A stretch of DNA of 54,057 bases from Streptomyces sp. Isolate_45 (GCF_024721315.2 NZ_JANFAK020000047.1:1-54057), one strand, 5' to 3'. Counted from the first letter of the stretch, positions 22,966-31,601 are shown. The notes: generated by a model from the sequence alone, not told the origin. A program made the numbers and translations.

Positions 22966-23922
22966 ATGGCGATTGCCAAGGCCGAGCGGCTGATGAATCT
23001 GGCGCTGTGTCTGCTGGGGACCCGTCGTCCGCTCAGCAAGCGCGAGCTGCGCGGCTCCATCGAGGCCTACCTGGAGGCGGGCAACGACGAGTCCTTCAAC
23101 CGCATGTTCGAGCGGGACAAGGACGACCTGCGTGAACTCGGCCTCGTCATCGAGACGGTGGAGAACATCGAGGGCGAGACCGGCTACCTGGCCCGCCGGG
23201 ACAGCAACCGGCTGCCGCCCGTCTCCCTGGACGCCGAGGAGGCCGCGGCCCTCGGACTCGCCGCCAAGGTCTGGCAGCAGGCCCGCCTCGCGGGCGCGGC
23301 CAGCGGGGCCCTGCAGAAGCTGCGTGCGGGCGGGATGCCGGAGGCCGGTGACCCGTACGAGGGCCAGCACAGCGCCATCGAACCGCGCATCCCGGTCCAC
23401 GAGGCGGCCTTCGAGCCGCTGATGTTGGCCTGTCGGGACCGGCGGCCCGTGGTCTTCGAGTACCGCAGGTCCAACGCCGCCCGCCCCGAGCCGCGGCAGG
23501 TCGAACCGTGGGCGCTGGAGTGCTGGCGCGGCCACTGGTACCTGGCCGGCTACGACCGGGACCGCGGCGCGGAGCGGGTGTTCCGGCTCTCCCGGATCAC
23601 CGGCAAGGTCCGATCCCGGGCCGGGAAGTACACCGCCGAGGTGCCCGACGTGGTGACCGTACGGGAGACCGTGGCGAGTTGGGCCGGGGAGGGGGCCGAG
23701 CGCTCCGCGCTGATCCGGCTGCGGGCCGGCGCCGGATACCCGCTGCGGGCCAAGGCGACCGCGGTGCGGGAGGGCGGGGACGGCTGGGACGAGCTGGAGA
23801 TCCCCTACGGGCACGGGCTGGACGCCTGGCTCGTGGAGTTCGGCCCGGACGTGGTCGTGGTGGAGCCCGCCGACCTGCGCGCCGACGTGGTGGACCGGCT
23901 GCGCGCCGTCGCCCGGGGCTGA
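22966..23922 (+). CDS. pafB: WYL-domain regulator PafB
   Basis: DNA-binding regulator of 318 residues and half of the PafBC activator, which in mycobacteria switches on the RecA-independent DNA-damage response, apparently on sensing single-stranded DNA. The N-terminal winged helix (AERLMNLALCLLGTRRPLSKRELRGSI) is followed by the WYL domain near residues 140-225 (FEYRRSN, EPWALECWRGHWYLAGYDRD, RVFRLSRI) and the WCX tail. ATG at 22966 is chosen because GGGGGG lies 9 nt upstream and the helix starts there; ATG at 22957 would abut it. It is followed 77 bp later by pafC. Despite the name it is not needed for pupylation. Confidence 0.93.
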   Translation: MAIAKAERLMNLALCLLGTRRPLSKRELRGSIEAYLEAGNDESFNRMFERDKDDLRELGLVIETVENIEGETGYLARRDSNRLPPVSLDAEEAAALGLAAKVWQQARLAGAASGALQKLRAGGMPEAGDPYEGQHSAIEPRIPVHEAAFEPLMLACRDRRPVVFEYRRSNAARPEPRQVEPWALECWRGHWYLAGYDRDRGAERVFRLSRITGKVRSRAGKYTAEVPDVVTVRETVASWAGEGAERSALIRLRAGAGYPLRAKATAVREGGDGWDELEIPYGHGLDAWLVEFGPDVVVVEPADLRADVVDRLRAVARG

Positions 23923-23999
23923 GCACCACCCGCCCGGGCCGACCGTGCCCCGGCGGCCCGAACATCGCTAGCAACGCCCTGAGGGGGAGACGTACCAGC

Positions 24000-24968
24000 A
24001 TGGCTGCCAACGCCATCGACCAGACCCGCCGGATGCTGTCCCTGGTGACCTACCTGCGCGAGCGCCCCGGGGCGCACGTCGCCGACGTCGCCCGCGCCTT
24101 CGGGATCACCGAGGACGAGCTGATCTCGGACCTCGACGTGCTGCCCATGTGCGGGACCAGCTTCCGCGGCGGGGACCTGCTCGACATCGACACCGACGGC
24201 GAGCGCATCTGGTGGCGCAACCCCGACGCCTCGGGGGAGTCCACCGCCGAACCCCTGCGGCTGGCCGCCGACGAGGCGACGGCGCTGCTGGTCGCGGCCC
24301 GCGCCGTGGCCACCCTGCCCGGGCTGCGCGAGAGCGACCGCGACGCCCTGCTGCGGGCCACCGCCAAGCTGGAGGCCGCCGCGGGTGAGGTGGCGAGCGC
24401 CAGCTCCCGGCTGTCGGTGACCTTCGAGTCGGAGGGCGGGGTCTTCGCCGACGTCGACCGGGCCATCGCCGAGCGGCGCAGGCTGTGGCTGCGCTACTAC
24501 TCGCCCGCGCGGGACGAGCTGACCGAGCGCGTCGTCGACCCGATCCGCCTCTTCGCCGTCGGGCACACCTACCTGGAGGGTTGGTGCCACCTCTCGGAGG
24601 CCCGCCGTACCTTCCGGCTGGACAGGGTGGCCGAGATCCGGCTCCTCGACGAACGCTCCGAGCCGCCCGCGATCGAGCCCCGGGACCTGTCGGTGGGGCT
24701 GGTCCAGCCCGCGGCCGAGGACCCGGAGGTGGTGGTCGAGGTCGGCCCCGGCGGCCGCTGGGTCGCCGAGTACTACCCGCACGACAGCGCCGAGGAGCAG
24801 CCCGACGGCGGCCTGCGGATCACGCTGCGCAGTCCCGACCCGGCCTCGCTGCGCCGCCTCGCGCTGCGCCTGGGCCGTGACGGGCGGATCGTGTCGCCGG
24901 CGGACCTGGCGCGGAGCGCGAGCAAGGCCGCGACGGAAGCCCTCGCCGGGTACGGGGAACAGGTCTAG
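24000..24968 (+). CDS. pafC: WYL-domain regulator PafC
   Basis: Partner of PafB, 322 residues. The N-terminal helix-turn-helix reads MLSLVTYLRERPGAHVADVARAFGITEDELISDLDVL, and the WYL core is degenerate but recognisable around 165-215 (RRLWLRYYSPARDE, LFAVGHTYLEGWCHLSEARRTFRLDRV), with a C-terminal WCX domain (VVEVGPGGRWVAEYYP). ATG at 24000 has GGGGGAGA about 10 nt upstream. PafB and PafC form a heterodimeric activator that helps RNA polymerase use promoters of the type seen here before the RecB-like and HelY-like genes. A zinc-ribbon gene follows after 14 bp. Confidence 0.93.
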   Translation: MAANAIDQTRRMLSLVTYLRERPGAHVADVARAFGITEDELISDLDVLPMCGTSFRGGDLLDIDTDGERIWWRNPDASGESTAEPLRLAADEATALLVAARAVATLPGLRESDRDALLRATAKLEAAAGEVASASSRLSVTFESEGGVFADVDRAIAERRRLWLRYYSPARDELTERVVDPIRLFAVGHTYLEGWCHLSEARRTFRLDRVAEIRLLDERSEPPAIEPRDLSVGLVQPAAEDPEVVVEVGPGGRWVAEYYPHDSAEEQPDGGLRITLRSPDPASLRRLALRLGRDGRIVSPADLARSASKAATEALAGYGEQV

Positions 24969-24982
24969 GGAGCGGGGGAGCG

Positions 24983-25279
24983 ATGGCAGCGACATCCGGA
25001 CCCGCGTCGGGCCGGACCTCCGGTGCGCCGGAGCCGGTCGCCGGCGGCGGCGCCGGGCCGGTCACCTTCAAGGCCGCCTGTCCCGAGTGCCGGGCCCGGT
25101 TCGAGCTCGCGGCCGGCGCGCTGCGGCTGGCCATCGGCGGCAGCAGGCGTACCACCTTCTACTCCTTCACTTGTCCCGAGTGCGCGGTCCAGGTCCGCAA
25201 ACCCGCCGGTGAGCGCATCGTGGAGCTCCTCACCGGCGGTGGCGTGAGCACCCTGCGCAGCGTTCGTGGCAGGGGATAG
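24983..25279 (+). CDS. Small zinc-ribbon protein of unknown function
   Basis: 98-residue protein with a low-complexity Gly/Ala/Pro N terminus followed by two CPEC motifs (AACPECRARFEL and FTCPECAVQVRKP) about 31 residues apart, a four-cysteine zinc ribbon. No enzyme motif is present. ATG at 24983 follows GGGGGAG at 6 nt and the pafC stop by 14 bp, so it is likely in the pafBC operon. Small homologues at this spot are common in streptomycetes; a role as a DNA- or RNA-binding adaptor is only a guess. Confidence 0.82.
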   Translation: MAATSGPASGRTSGAPEPVAGGGAGPVTFKAACPECRARFELAAGALRLAIGGSRRTTFYSFTCPECAVQVRKPAGERIVELLTGGGVSTLRSVRGRG

Positions 25280-25282
25280 GCT
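25277..25282 (+). promoter_or_regulatory. -10 element (TAGGCT) for leaderless small membrane gene
   Basis: TAGGCT, overlapping the stop codon of the zinc-ribbon gene, ends 6 nt before the next ATG. No Shine-Dalgarno is present. This is the classic layout of a leaderless streptomycete transcript. Confidence 0.55.
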
Positions 25283-25288
25283 CCTCCC

Positions 25289-25489
25289 ATGCTGTGGCCG
25301 ATGCTCGCAATTGCCCTGGGCTTCCTCGGGGTGGCCGTCCTTTCCGTACTGGCCGTACGGGTCTTCGTCGAGGTCCGGCGGCTCGCCGGTCAGGTGGACG
25401 AGGCCAGCCGCCGGATCACCGAAGCCTCGGGCGACCTGGAGCGGGCCGCCGCCGACCTGGCCAGGGCGGGCGGAGCGGTACGTCCGTAG
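25289..25489 (+). CDS. Small single-pass membrane protein
   Basis: 66 residues: one membrane helix at about 4-27 (PMLAIALGFLGVAVLSVLAVRVFVEV) followed by an amphipathic, heptad-like helix (VRRLAGQVDEASRRITEASGDLERAAADLA) that probably forms a coiled coil. It lies 10 bp after the zinc-ribbon gene and about 240 bp before tatA, and appears to be transcribed from a -10 placed for a leaderless start. Function unknown; the shape (anchor plus coiled coil, as in small DUF948-like proteins) suggests a membrane scaffold. No further evidence. Confidence 0.72.
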   Translation: MLWPMLAIALGFLGVAVLSVLAVRVFVEVRRLAGQVDEASRRITEASGDLERAAADLARAGGAVRP

Positions 25490-25627
25490 TGCGGCGGGCG
25501 CGGGCGGCCGGTCGGCGTACGCCCCCGCCCGTACTCCGGTGTCCGCACGCCCATGGAAAAGGTGGAGTGGGAGCCGTACCGTCTGAGTCGCGCACCAGCG
25601 TGGATACCCCTGGGGATTGCCGGGCGT

Positions 25628-25643
25628 TAACCCTCGGGGGTTA
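25628..25643. promoter_or_regulatory. Inverted repeat TAACCC-TCGG-GGGTTA before tatA
   Basis: Perfect 6-bp arms in the 241-bp gap between the small membrane gene and tatA, 88 bp before the tatA ATG. The gap holds no gene; this is its only structured element and may be an operator or terminator. Confidence 0.4.
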
Positions 25644-25730
25644 CGATCGATGTCAGAGCGGTGGCGGATCTTGATCCGAAATCAGCTCAGGCCACCACAA
25701 CCAGCCGTTTCGGTGAGAAGGAAGACACAC

Positions 25731-26027
25731 ATGATCGGCAATCTGAAGCCCCTTGAGATCCTTCTGATCATCGCTGTCATCGTGCTGCTGTTCGGCGCCA
25801 AGAAGCTCCCCGAGATGGCCCGCTCGCTGGGCAAGTCGGCCCGCATCCTCAAGAGTGAGGCCAAGGCCATGAAGAAGGACGGCGAGGCCGAGGACGCAGC
25901 GACCGCCGCCACGGTCGCCGACCAGGCCCCGCAGCAGACCACGGCCCCGCGCACGATCCAGGCCGCCCCCGGTGACGTCACCAGCGCCCGCCCCGTCAGC
26001 GAGCCCAACCACACCGCCAAGAGCTGA
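25731..26027 (+). CDS. tatA: Sec-independent (Tat) translocase subunit TatA
   Basis: Pore-forming component of the twin-arginine translocase, 98 residues. The short N-terminal helix LKPLEILLIIAVIVLLFGAKKLPEMARSLGKSARILKSE has the conserved FG hinge and the amphipathic helix with LPE. The acidic, Ala-rich tail is variable in the family. ATG at 25731 follows GAAGGAAG at 7 nt. tatC begins 57 bp downstream. tatB is not in the window, as is usual in Streptomyces, where it is encoded elsewhere. The Tat pathway presumably exports the Dyp-type peroxidase at 36636. Confidence 0.96.
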   Translation: MIGNLKPLEILLIIAVIVLLFGAKKLPEMARSLGKSARILKSEAKAMKKDGEAEDAATAATVADQAPQQTTAPRTIQAAPGDVTSARPVSEPNHTAKS

Positions 26028-26084
26028 CACGGGCGGTCACCACCGCCACGCGCCAGTCATCTGCAACGAGACAAGGGACGTGGG

Positions 26085-27041
26085 TTGCTCAAGTCTGCCC
26101 GCAAGCAGGAGAAAGCGGACAAGGACGCCGAAGGGCGGATGCCTCTTGTCGAGCACCTGCGTGAGCTGAGAAACCGTCTGCTGAAGTCGGTCCTGGCGAT
26201 CCTCGTGATCACCGTCGTGGCGGCCTTCTTCTACAAGGACCTCATCGACTTCATGCTGAAGCCGATGCTGGACTCCGTCGGCTGTACCGACGGCGTCGTC
26301 TCGCAGCGCAACGGCCGCCCCTGCGCCGACATGACCGTCAACGGCCTCATCGCGCCGTTCTCGATCGCCCTCAAGGTCTCGCTCGCCGCCGGTGTGGTGC
26401 TCTCCGCTCCGGTGTGGCTCTACCAGCTGTGGGCGTTCACCGCCCCCGGTCTGCACGGCCACGAGAAGAAGTACGCGATGAGCTTCGTCGCGATCGGCGC
26501 ACCCCTGTTCGGCGCGGGCGCCGTCCTCGCGTACAAGATCCTCCCGCAGACCGCCACGATCCTCCTGGAATTCACCCCCGATCACGCGCGCAACCTGCTG
26601 CCGGTCGACGACTACCTCGACCTGGTCACGCGCATGGTCGTCGTCTTCGGCCTGGCCTTCGAGCTGCCGTTGCTGCTGATCCTGCTGAACATCACCGGGG
26701 TCCTCACCGGCAAGCGGCTGGCGAGCTGGTGGCGGGCCATGGTCCTCGGCATCACCGTCTTCGCCGCCTTCGCGACCCCGACCGGTGACCCGCTCACCAT
26801 GCTGTCGCTGGCCGCCCCGATCGTCGGGCTCTACTTCGTCGCGCTCGCCGTCTGTCTGGTCAATGACCGCCGACGCGCCCGCAACAACCCCGACGCGGGC
26901 CTCGACGACGACGAGGCCGCCGAACTGGACCTCACCCCGGCGCCCGTCGGCGCCATGGAACCCGTCGCCGCCCCGTCCACGCTGCCCGAACAGGCCGACG
27001 GCGGACGCCAGCGGATCAACGGTTACGACGACGCGACCTGA
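26085..27041 (+). CDS. tatC: Sec-independent (Tat) translocase subunit TatC
   Basis: Signal-peptide receptor of the Tat translocase, 318 residues with six membrane helices. The family signature near the N terminus is MPLVEHLRELRNRLLKS, which contacts the twin arginines; EYLDLVTRM-type (DDYLDLVTRMVVVFGLAFELPLL) and ATPTGDPLTMLSLAAPI motifs follow. The C-terminal 70 residues are an acidic cytoplasmic tail longer than in E. coli. TTG at 26085 is chosen because AAGGGA is 6 nt upstream and no ATG or GTG fits. The next gene starts 17 bp after its stop. Confidence 0.96.
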   Translation: MLKSARKQEKADKDAEGRMPLVEHLRELRNRLLKSVLAILVITVVAAFFYKDLIDFMLKPMLDSVGCTDGVVSQRNGRPCADMTVNGLIAPFSIALKVSLAAGVVLSAPVWLYQLWAFTAPGLHGHEKKYAMSFVAIGAPLFGAGAVLAYKILPQTATILLEFTPDHARNLLPVDDYLDLVTRMVVVFGLAFELPLLLILLNITGVLTGKRLASWWRAMVLGITVFAAFATPTGDPLTMLSLAAPIVGLYFVALAVCLVNDRRRARNNPDAGLDDDEAAELDLTPAPVGAMEPVAAPSTLPEQADGGRQRINGYDDAT

Positions 27042-27058
27042 CGGATGGATTGCGCCGG

Positions 27059-27946
27059 GTGACCGCCGAGATCACCCTCTTCGTCAATCCCACCGCCGGA
27101 CGCGGCCGGGGCGCGCGGGCCGCGCAGCCGGCCGCTTCGGCGCTCCGGGCGGCCGGCCATGAGGTCAGGACCGTCGTCGGCACCGACGCGGCCGACGCGC
27201 TCGCACGACTGCGCGCCGCGGTCCGCGACGGCACCGGGGCGGTGATCGCGGTCGGCGGCGACGGGCTGGTCTCCCTCGCCCTCCAGGCCCTGGCCGGCAC
27301 GGACGTCCCCCTCGGGGTGGTCGCCGCCGGCACCGGCAACGACTTCGCCCGCGCGCTGGGCCTGCCCGTACGGGAACCCGGGCGGGCGGCACGGCAAGCG
27401 GCCGAGGCCCTCAAGGAGGGCCGGATCCGGGAGACCGACCTCGGCCGCGTTCGCGGCGGCTGGTTCGGGACCGTGCTGTGCTCCGGCTTCGACTCCCGCG
27501 TCAACGACCGCGGCAACCGGATGCGGCTGCCGCTCGGCAGGTTCCGCTACGACCTGGCCCTCGCGCTGGAACTGGCCGCGTTCCGGCCCGCGCCCTACCG
27601 GATCACCCTCGACGACGGGCCGCCCATCGAGACCGGGGCCGCGCTGGTCGCCGTCGGCAACGGGTCCTCGTACGGCGGCGGGATGCGCATCTGCGCGGAC
27701 GCCGTCACCGACGACGGCCTCCTCGACGTCACGGTCGTCGGGAACTGCAGCCGCCGGACCCTGCTCCGGGTGTTCCCGCAGGTCTACAAGGGCGCGCACC
27801 TCGACCATCCGCGGGTGAGCGTCCACCGGGCCGCCAAGGTCACCCTGGAGGCGGCCGGGCTCGGCGCCTACGCGGACGGCGAGCCCCTCGGAGCCCTCCC
27901 GGTGACCGCCGAGTGCGTCCCCGGGGCCCTGCGGCTGCTCGCGTAA
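27059..27946 (+). CDS. Diacylglycerol/lipid kinase family protein
   Basis: Lipid kinase of the DAGK catalytic family, 295 residues, phosphorylating diacylglycerol or a related lipid with ATP at the membrane. Motifs seen: LFVNPTAGRGRG nucleotide loop, IAVGGDGLVSLAL (the GGDG signature), and VVAAGTGNDFARALGLP. The C-terminal beta domain has ALVAVGNGSSYGGGMRICADA and GLLDVTVV. GTG at 27059 is preferred to TTG at 27050 because GGATGGA (27043-27049) touches the TTG but is 9 nt from the GTG. It lies 17 bp after tatC and just upstream of helY, probably at the end of the tat transcript. Confidence 0.92.
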   Translation: MTAEITLFVNPTAGRGRGARAAQPAASALRAAGHEVRTVVGTDAADALARLRAAVRDGTGAVIAVGGDGLVSLALQALAGTDVPLGVVAAGTGNDFARALGLPVREPGRAARQAAEALKEGRIRETDLGRVRGGWFGTVLCSGFDSRVNDRGNRMRLPLGRFRYDLALALELAAFRPAPYRITLDDGPPIETGAALVAVGNGSSYGGGMRICADAVTDDGLLDVTVVGNCSRRTLLRVFPQVYKGAHLDHPRVSVHRAAKVTLEAAGLGAYADGEPLGALPVTAECVPGALRLLA

Positions 27947-27959
27947 ATGATCGCGACTG

Positions 27960-27982
27960 TTGTCGGAGGCGACGGGTAGGCT
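27960..27982 (+). promoter_or_regulatory. RecA-NDp-like (PafBC-type) promoter of helY
   Basis: TTGTCGGAG, exactly 8 nt, then TAGGCT. The mycobacterial RecA-independent damage promoter consensus is TTGTCRGTG-N8-TANNNT; eight of nine upstream bases match with correct spacing and a perfect -10. The ATG at 27993 is 10 nt downstream, so the leader is only 3-5 nt. The match is seen; activation by PafBC is inferred. Confidence 0.65.
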
Positions 27983-27992
27983 CGATACCAAG

Positions 27993-30845
27993 ATGACCGA
28001 AGAACTCTCTCCCGCCGAGCGGTACGCCGCTGCCCGGATCCGCGCCGCCGAAGAAGCCACCTCACTGGCACCCTTCCGCGAGATGTACGAATTCGACCTG
28101 GATCCGTACCAGGTCGAGGCCTGCAAGGCACTGGAGGCGGGCAAGGGCGTCCTGGTGGCCGCCCCGACCGGCTCGGGCAAGACCATCGTCGGCGAGTTCG
28201 CCGTGCACCTGGCCCTCCAACAGGGCCGCAAGTGCTTCTACACGACGCCCATCAAGGCCCTGTCGAACCAGAAGTACGCCGACCTCGTCAAGCGCTACGG
28301 CGCCGACAAGGTGGGCCTGCTGACGGGTGACAACAGCGTCAACGCCGACGCCCCCGTGGTCGTGATGACCACCGAGGTGCTCCGCAACATGCTCTACGCG
28401 GGCTCGCAGGCGCTGCGCGGCCTCGGCTACGTCGTGATGGACGAGGTGCACTACCTCTCCGACCGGTTCCGCGGAGCCGTCTGGGAGGAAGTGATCATCC
28501 ACCTCCCCGAGTCGGTGACCCTGGTCTCCCTCTCCGCGACCGTCTCCAACGCCGAGGAGTTCGGCGACTGGCTCGACACCGTGCGCGGCGACACCGAGGT
28601 CATCGTCTCCGAGGAGCGGCCCGTACCGCTGTGGCAGCACGTCATGGCGGGGCGTCGGGTCTACGACCTCTTCGAGGAGGAGTCCGACCACGGAGGCCGC
28701 GGCTCCGGCCGCCGCGAGGTCAACCCCGACCTGCTGCGGATGGCCCGTGAGGAGAACAGCCGCACCTACAACCCCAAGGACCGCCGGCGCGGCAAGATGG
28801 TCCGCGAGGCCGACCGCGAGCGCGAACGCCGCTCCCGCAGCCGGATCTGGACCCCCGCCCGCCCCGAGGTCATCGGGCGGCTGGAGAACGACAACCTGCT
28901 GCCGGCCATCAACTTCATCTTCAGCAGGGCGGGTTGCGAGGCCGCCGTCCAACAGTGCCTGTACGCGGGCCTGCGGCTCAACGACGACTCCGCGCGGCTG
29001 AAGGTCCGTGAGATCGTCGAGGAGCGGACCGCCTCGATCCCCACCGAGGACCTGCACGTCCTCGGCTACTACGAGTGGCTCGAAGGCCTGGAGAGGGGCA
29101 TCGCCGCGCACCACGCGGGCATGCTGCCCACCTTCAAGGAGGTCGTCGAGGAACTCTTCGTACGCGGCCTCGTCAAGGCCGTCTTCGCCACCGAGACCCT
29201 CGCCCTGGGCATCAACATGCCCGCGCGCACGGTCATCCTGGAGAAGCTCGTCAAGTGGAACGGCGAGCAGCACGCCGACATCACCCCCGGCGAGTACACG
29301 CAGCTGACCGGCCGGGCCGGGCGGCGCGGCATCGACGTCGAGGGCCACGCGGTGGTGCTGTGGCAGCGCGGCATGGACCCGGTGGCACTGGCCGGCCTGG
29401 CCGGTACCCGTACGTATCCGCTGCGCTCCAGCTTCAAGCCCTCCTACAACATGGCCGTCAACCTGGTCAGCCAGTTCGGGCGGCACCGCTCGCGCGAACT
29501 GCTCGAAACCTCCTTCGCGCAGTTCCAGGCCGACCGGTCCGTCGTCGGCATCTCCAAGCAGGTGCAGCGCAACGAGGAGGGCCTGGAGGGCTACCAGGAG
29601 GGCATGACCTGCCACCTCGGGGACTTCGAGGAGTACGCGGGACTGCGCCGCGACCTCAAGGACCGCGAGACCGACCTGGCCAAGCAGGGCGCGGCGCAGC
29701 GCCGGGTGCAGGCGGCCGGTTCCCTGGAGCGGCTCAAGCCGGGCGACGTCATCCACGTGCCGACCGGCAAGTTCGCCGGGTTGGCGCTCGTCCTGGACCC
29801 GGGCGTGCCGGCCGGACGGGTCAACGGACACCGCGGGCACGAGTACACCGAGGGTCCGCGCCCGCTCGTCCTCACCGCCGAGCGGCAGGTCAAGAGGCTC
29901 GCCGCGATCGACTTCCCGGTCCCGGTCGAGGCCATCGACCGGATGCGGATCCCGAAGACGTTCAACCCCCGTTCGCCGCAGTCCCGCAGGGACCTGGCGT
30001 CCGCGCTGCGCGCCAAGGCGGGCCACCACGCCCCGGAACGGCACCGGCCGGGCCGGGCCGCGGCGGCCGACGACCGGGAGATCGCCCGGCTGCGGGCCGC
30101 GCTGCGGGCCCACCCCTGTCACGGCTGCGACGAGCGCGAGGACCACGCCCGTTGGGCCGAGCGCTACCACCGGCTCAAGCGCGACACCCAGCAGCTGGAG
30201 CGGCGCATCGAGGGCCGGACGAACACCATCGCCCGCACCTTCGACCGGATCCACGCGCTGCTCACCGAGCTGGACTACCTGCGCGAGGACGAGGTGACCG
30301 TGCACGGCAAGCGGCTCGCCCGTCTCTACGGCGAGCTGGACCTGCTGGCCTCGGAGTGCCTGCGCGAAGGCGTGTGGGAAGGGCTGAGTCCGGCCGAACT
30401 GGCGGCCTGCGTATCGGCGTTGGTCTTCGAATCGCGGCAGGCCGACGACGCGGTGGCGCCGAAGGTGCCGGGCGGCGCGGCGAAGGCGGCGCTGGGCGAG
30501 ATGGTCCGCATCTGGGGTCGGCTCGACGCGCTGGAGGAGGAACACCGCATCAACCAGGCGGAGGGCGTGGGCCAGCGGGAGCCGGACCTCGGCTTCGCGT
30601 GGGCGGCGTACCAGTGGGCCTCCGACAAGAGCCTGGACGAGGTGCTGCGCGAGGCCGAGATGCCGGCGGGCGACTTCGTCCGCTGGTGCAAGCAGGTCAT
30701 CGACGTCCTCGGGCAGATCGCGGCTGCGGCGCCGTCGTCCTCCGCTCCGCCGTCCTCGGCCGGCGGGAGCACGGTGGCGCGAAATGCCCGTAAGGCCGTG
30801 GACGGACTGCTTCGGGGCGTAGTGGCCTACAGTTCGGTCGGCTAG
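27993..30845 (+). CDS. helY: Ski2/Mtr4-like superfamily 2 RNA/DNA helicase (HelY)
   Basis: ATP-dependent helicase of 950 residues, equivalent to mycobacterial HelY. Motifs in order: Walker A APTGSGKT, motif Ia TTPIKALSNQK, DEVH box VVMDEVHYLSD, motif III LSATVSN, and motif VI TQLTGRAGRRGID. A winged-helix and ratchet region follows, plus a C-terminal helical domain with CHGCDEREDHARW. The true eukaryotic relatives act in RNA decay; the bacterial role is unsettled. ATG at 27993 is chosen because TAGGCT ends 10 nt before it; no Shine-Dalgarno is present. The damage-type promoter suggests a DNA-repair context. Confidence 0.94.
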   Translation: MTEELSPAERYAAARIRAAEEATSLAPFREMYEFDLDPYQVEACKALEAGKGVLVAAPTGSGKTIVGEFAVHLALQQGRKCFYTTPIKALSNQKYADLVKRYGADKVGLLTGDNSVNADAPVVVMTTEVLRNMLYAGSQALRGLGYVVMDEVHYLSDRFRGAVWEEVIIHLPESVTLVSLSATVSNAEEFGDWLDTVRGDTEVIVSEERPVPLWQHVMAGRRVYDLFEEESDHGGRGSGRREVNPDLLRMAREENSRTYNPKDRRRGKMVREADRERERRSRSRIWTPARPEVIGRLENDNLLPAINFIFSRAGCEAAVQQCLYAGLRLNDDSARLKVREIVEERTASIPTEDLHVLGYYEWLEGLERGIAAHHAGMLPTFKEVVEELFVRGLVKAVFATETLALGINMPARTVILEKLVKWNGEQHADITPGEYTQLTGRAGRRGIDVEGHAVVLWQRGMDPVALAGLAGTRTYPLRSSFKPSYNMAVNLVSQFGRHRSRELLETSFAQFQADRSVVGISKQVQRNEEGLEGYQEGMTCHLGDFEEYAGLRRDLKDRETDLAKQGAAQRRVQAAGSLERLKPGDVIHVPTGKFAGLALVLDPGVPAGRVNGHRGHEYTEGPRPLVLTAERQVKRLAAIDFPVPVEAIDRMRIPKTFNPRSPQSRRDLASALRAKAGHHAPERHRPGRAAAADDREIARLRAALRAHPCHGCDEREDHARWAERYHRLKRDTQQLERRIEGRTNTIARTFDRIHALLTELDYLREDEVTVHGKRLARLYGELDLLASECLREGVWEGLSPAELAACVSALVFESRQADDAVAPKVPGGAAKAALGEMVRIWGRLDALEEEHRINQAEGVGQREPDLGFAWAAYQWASDKSLDEVLREAEMPAGDFVRWCKQVIDVLGQIAAAAPSSSAPPSSAGGSTVARNARKAVDGLLRGVVAYSSVG

Positions 30846-30935
30846 GCGCTTTTGGGGCTTCCTCCTAGACCCGTCATGGCCGGATCTCATCTCTTGCCAT
30901 GATCGATTCGTCGTGTCCTGTGCGACGATCGGCGC

Positions 30936-31592
30936 ATGAGTGCGGGAACGGACGAAGGACCGAGACGGGTCGGTCGGCCACGCGCCGACCAGTTGAGACC
31001 GGATACCGGCCGGCCGCCGCGCGAGGAACTCCTGTGCGCGGCGGCCGAGCTGTTCACGGTGCGGGGGTACGGGGCCACCACCACGCGGGCGGTCGCCGAA
31101 CGGGCCGGAATGCGGCAGGCCACGATGTACCACTACTTCAGTGGCAAGGAGGAACTCCTCGCCGAACTCCTGGAGTCCACGGTCGCACCCTCACTGGTGC
31201 TCTCCCGGCGGCTCCTCACCGAGACGGGCCGGCCGGCGGCCCGGCGGCTGTGGGAGCTGTGCCGCTCGGACGTCCTGCTGCTGTGCGGGGGACCGCACAA
31301 CCTGGGCGCCCTCTACCTGCTCCCCGAGCTGCGCGGGCAGCGCTTCGGGCAGTTCCGGCGCATGCGGGCCGAACTGCGCGACACCTACCGGACCTTGCTC
31401 AAGGGAACTTCCGTCGGCGCCGAACTGGCCGGGGACAAGGCCGGCCTGACGCTGCGCAACGATCTCGTCTTCGGGCTGATCGAGGGCGTCATGCTGATCC
31501 ACCGCTCCGACCCGGCCCGCCCGCCCGCCGCGTTCGCGGAGGCCGCCGCCGACGCCGCGCTGCGCATCGCGGGTGTGGCGGAACCGCCCTAA
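30936..31592 (+). CDS. TetR-family transcriptional regulator
   Basis: Regulator of 218 residues. The N-terminal HTH reads LLCAAAELFTVRGYGATTTRAVAERAGMRQATMYHYFSGKEELLAELLE, preceded by a basic GRPRADQLR segment. The C-terminal ligand domain is helical and not diagnostic. ATG at 30936 has no good ribosome binding site, so a leaderless mRNA is possible. It stands alone between helY and a convergent pseudouridine synthase (stops 9 bp apart), so its target is not evident from context. Confidence 0.92.
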   Translation: MSAGTDEGPRRVGRPRADQLRPDTGRPPREELLCAAAELFTVRGYGATTTRAVAERAGMRQATMYHYFSGKEELLAELLESTVAPSLVLSRRLLTETGRPAARRLWELCRSDVLLLCGGPHNLGALYLLPELRGQRFGQFRRMRAELRDTYRTLLKGTSVGAELAGDKAGLTLRNDLVFGLIEGVMLIHRSDPARPPAAFAEAAADAALRIAGVAEPP

Positions 31593-31601
31593 GGCCTGTC
31601 G

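Noticed and set aside
22927..22966. Upstream GTG at 22939 as the pafB start
   Set aside because: The extra residues (VRKYGGMAS) are not part of the helix-turn-helix, and GGGGGG is placed correctly only for the ATG at 22966.
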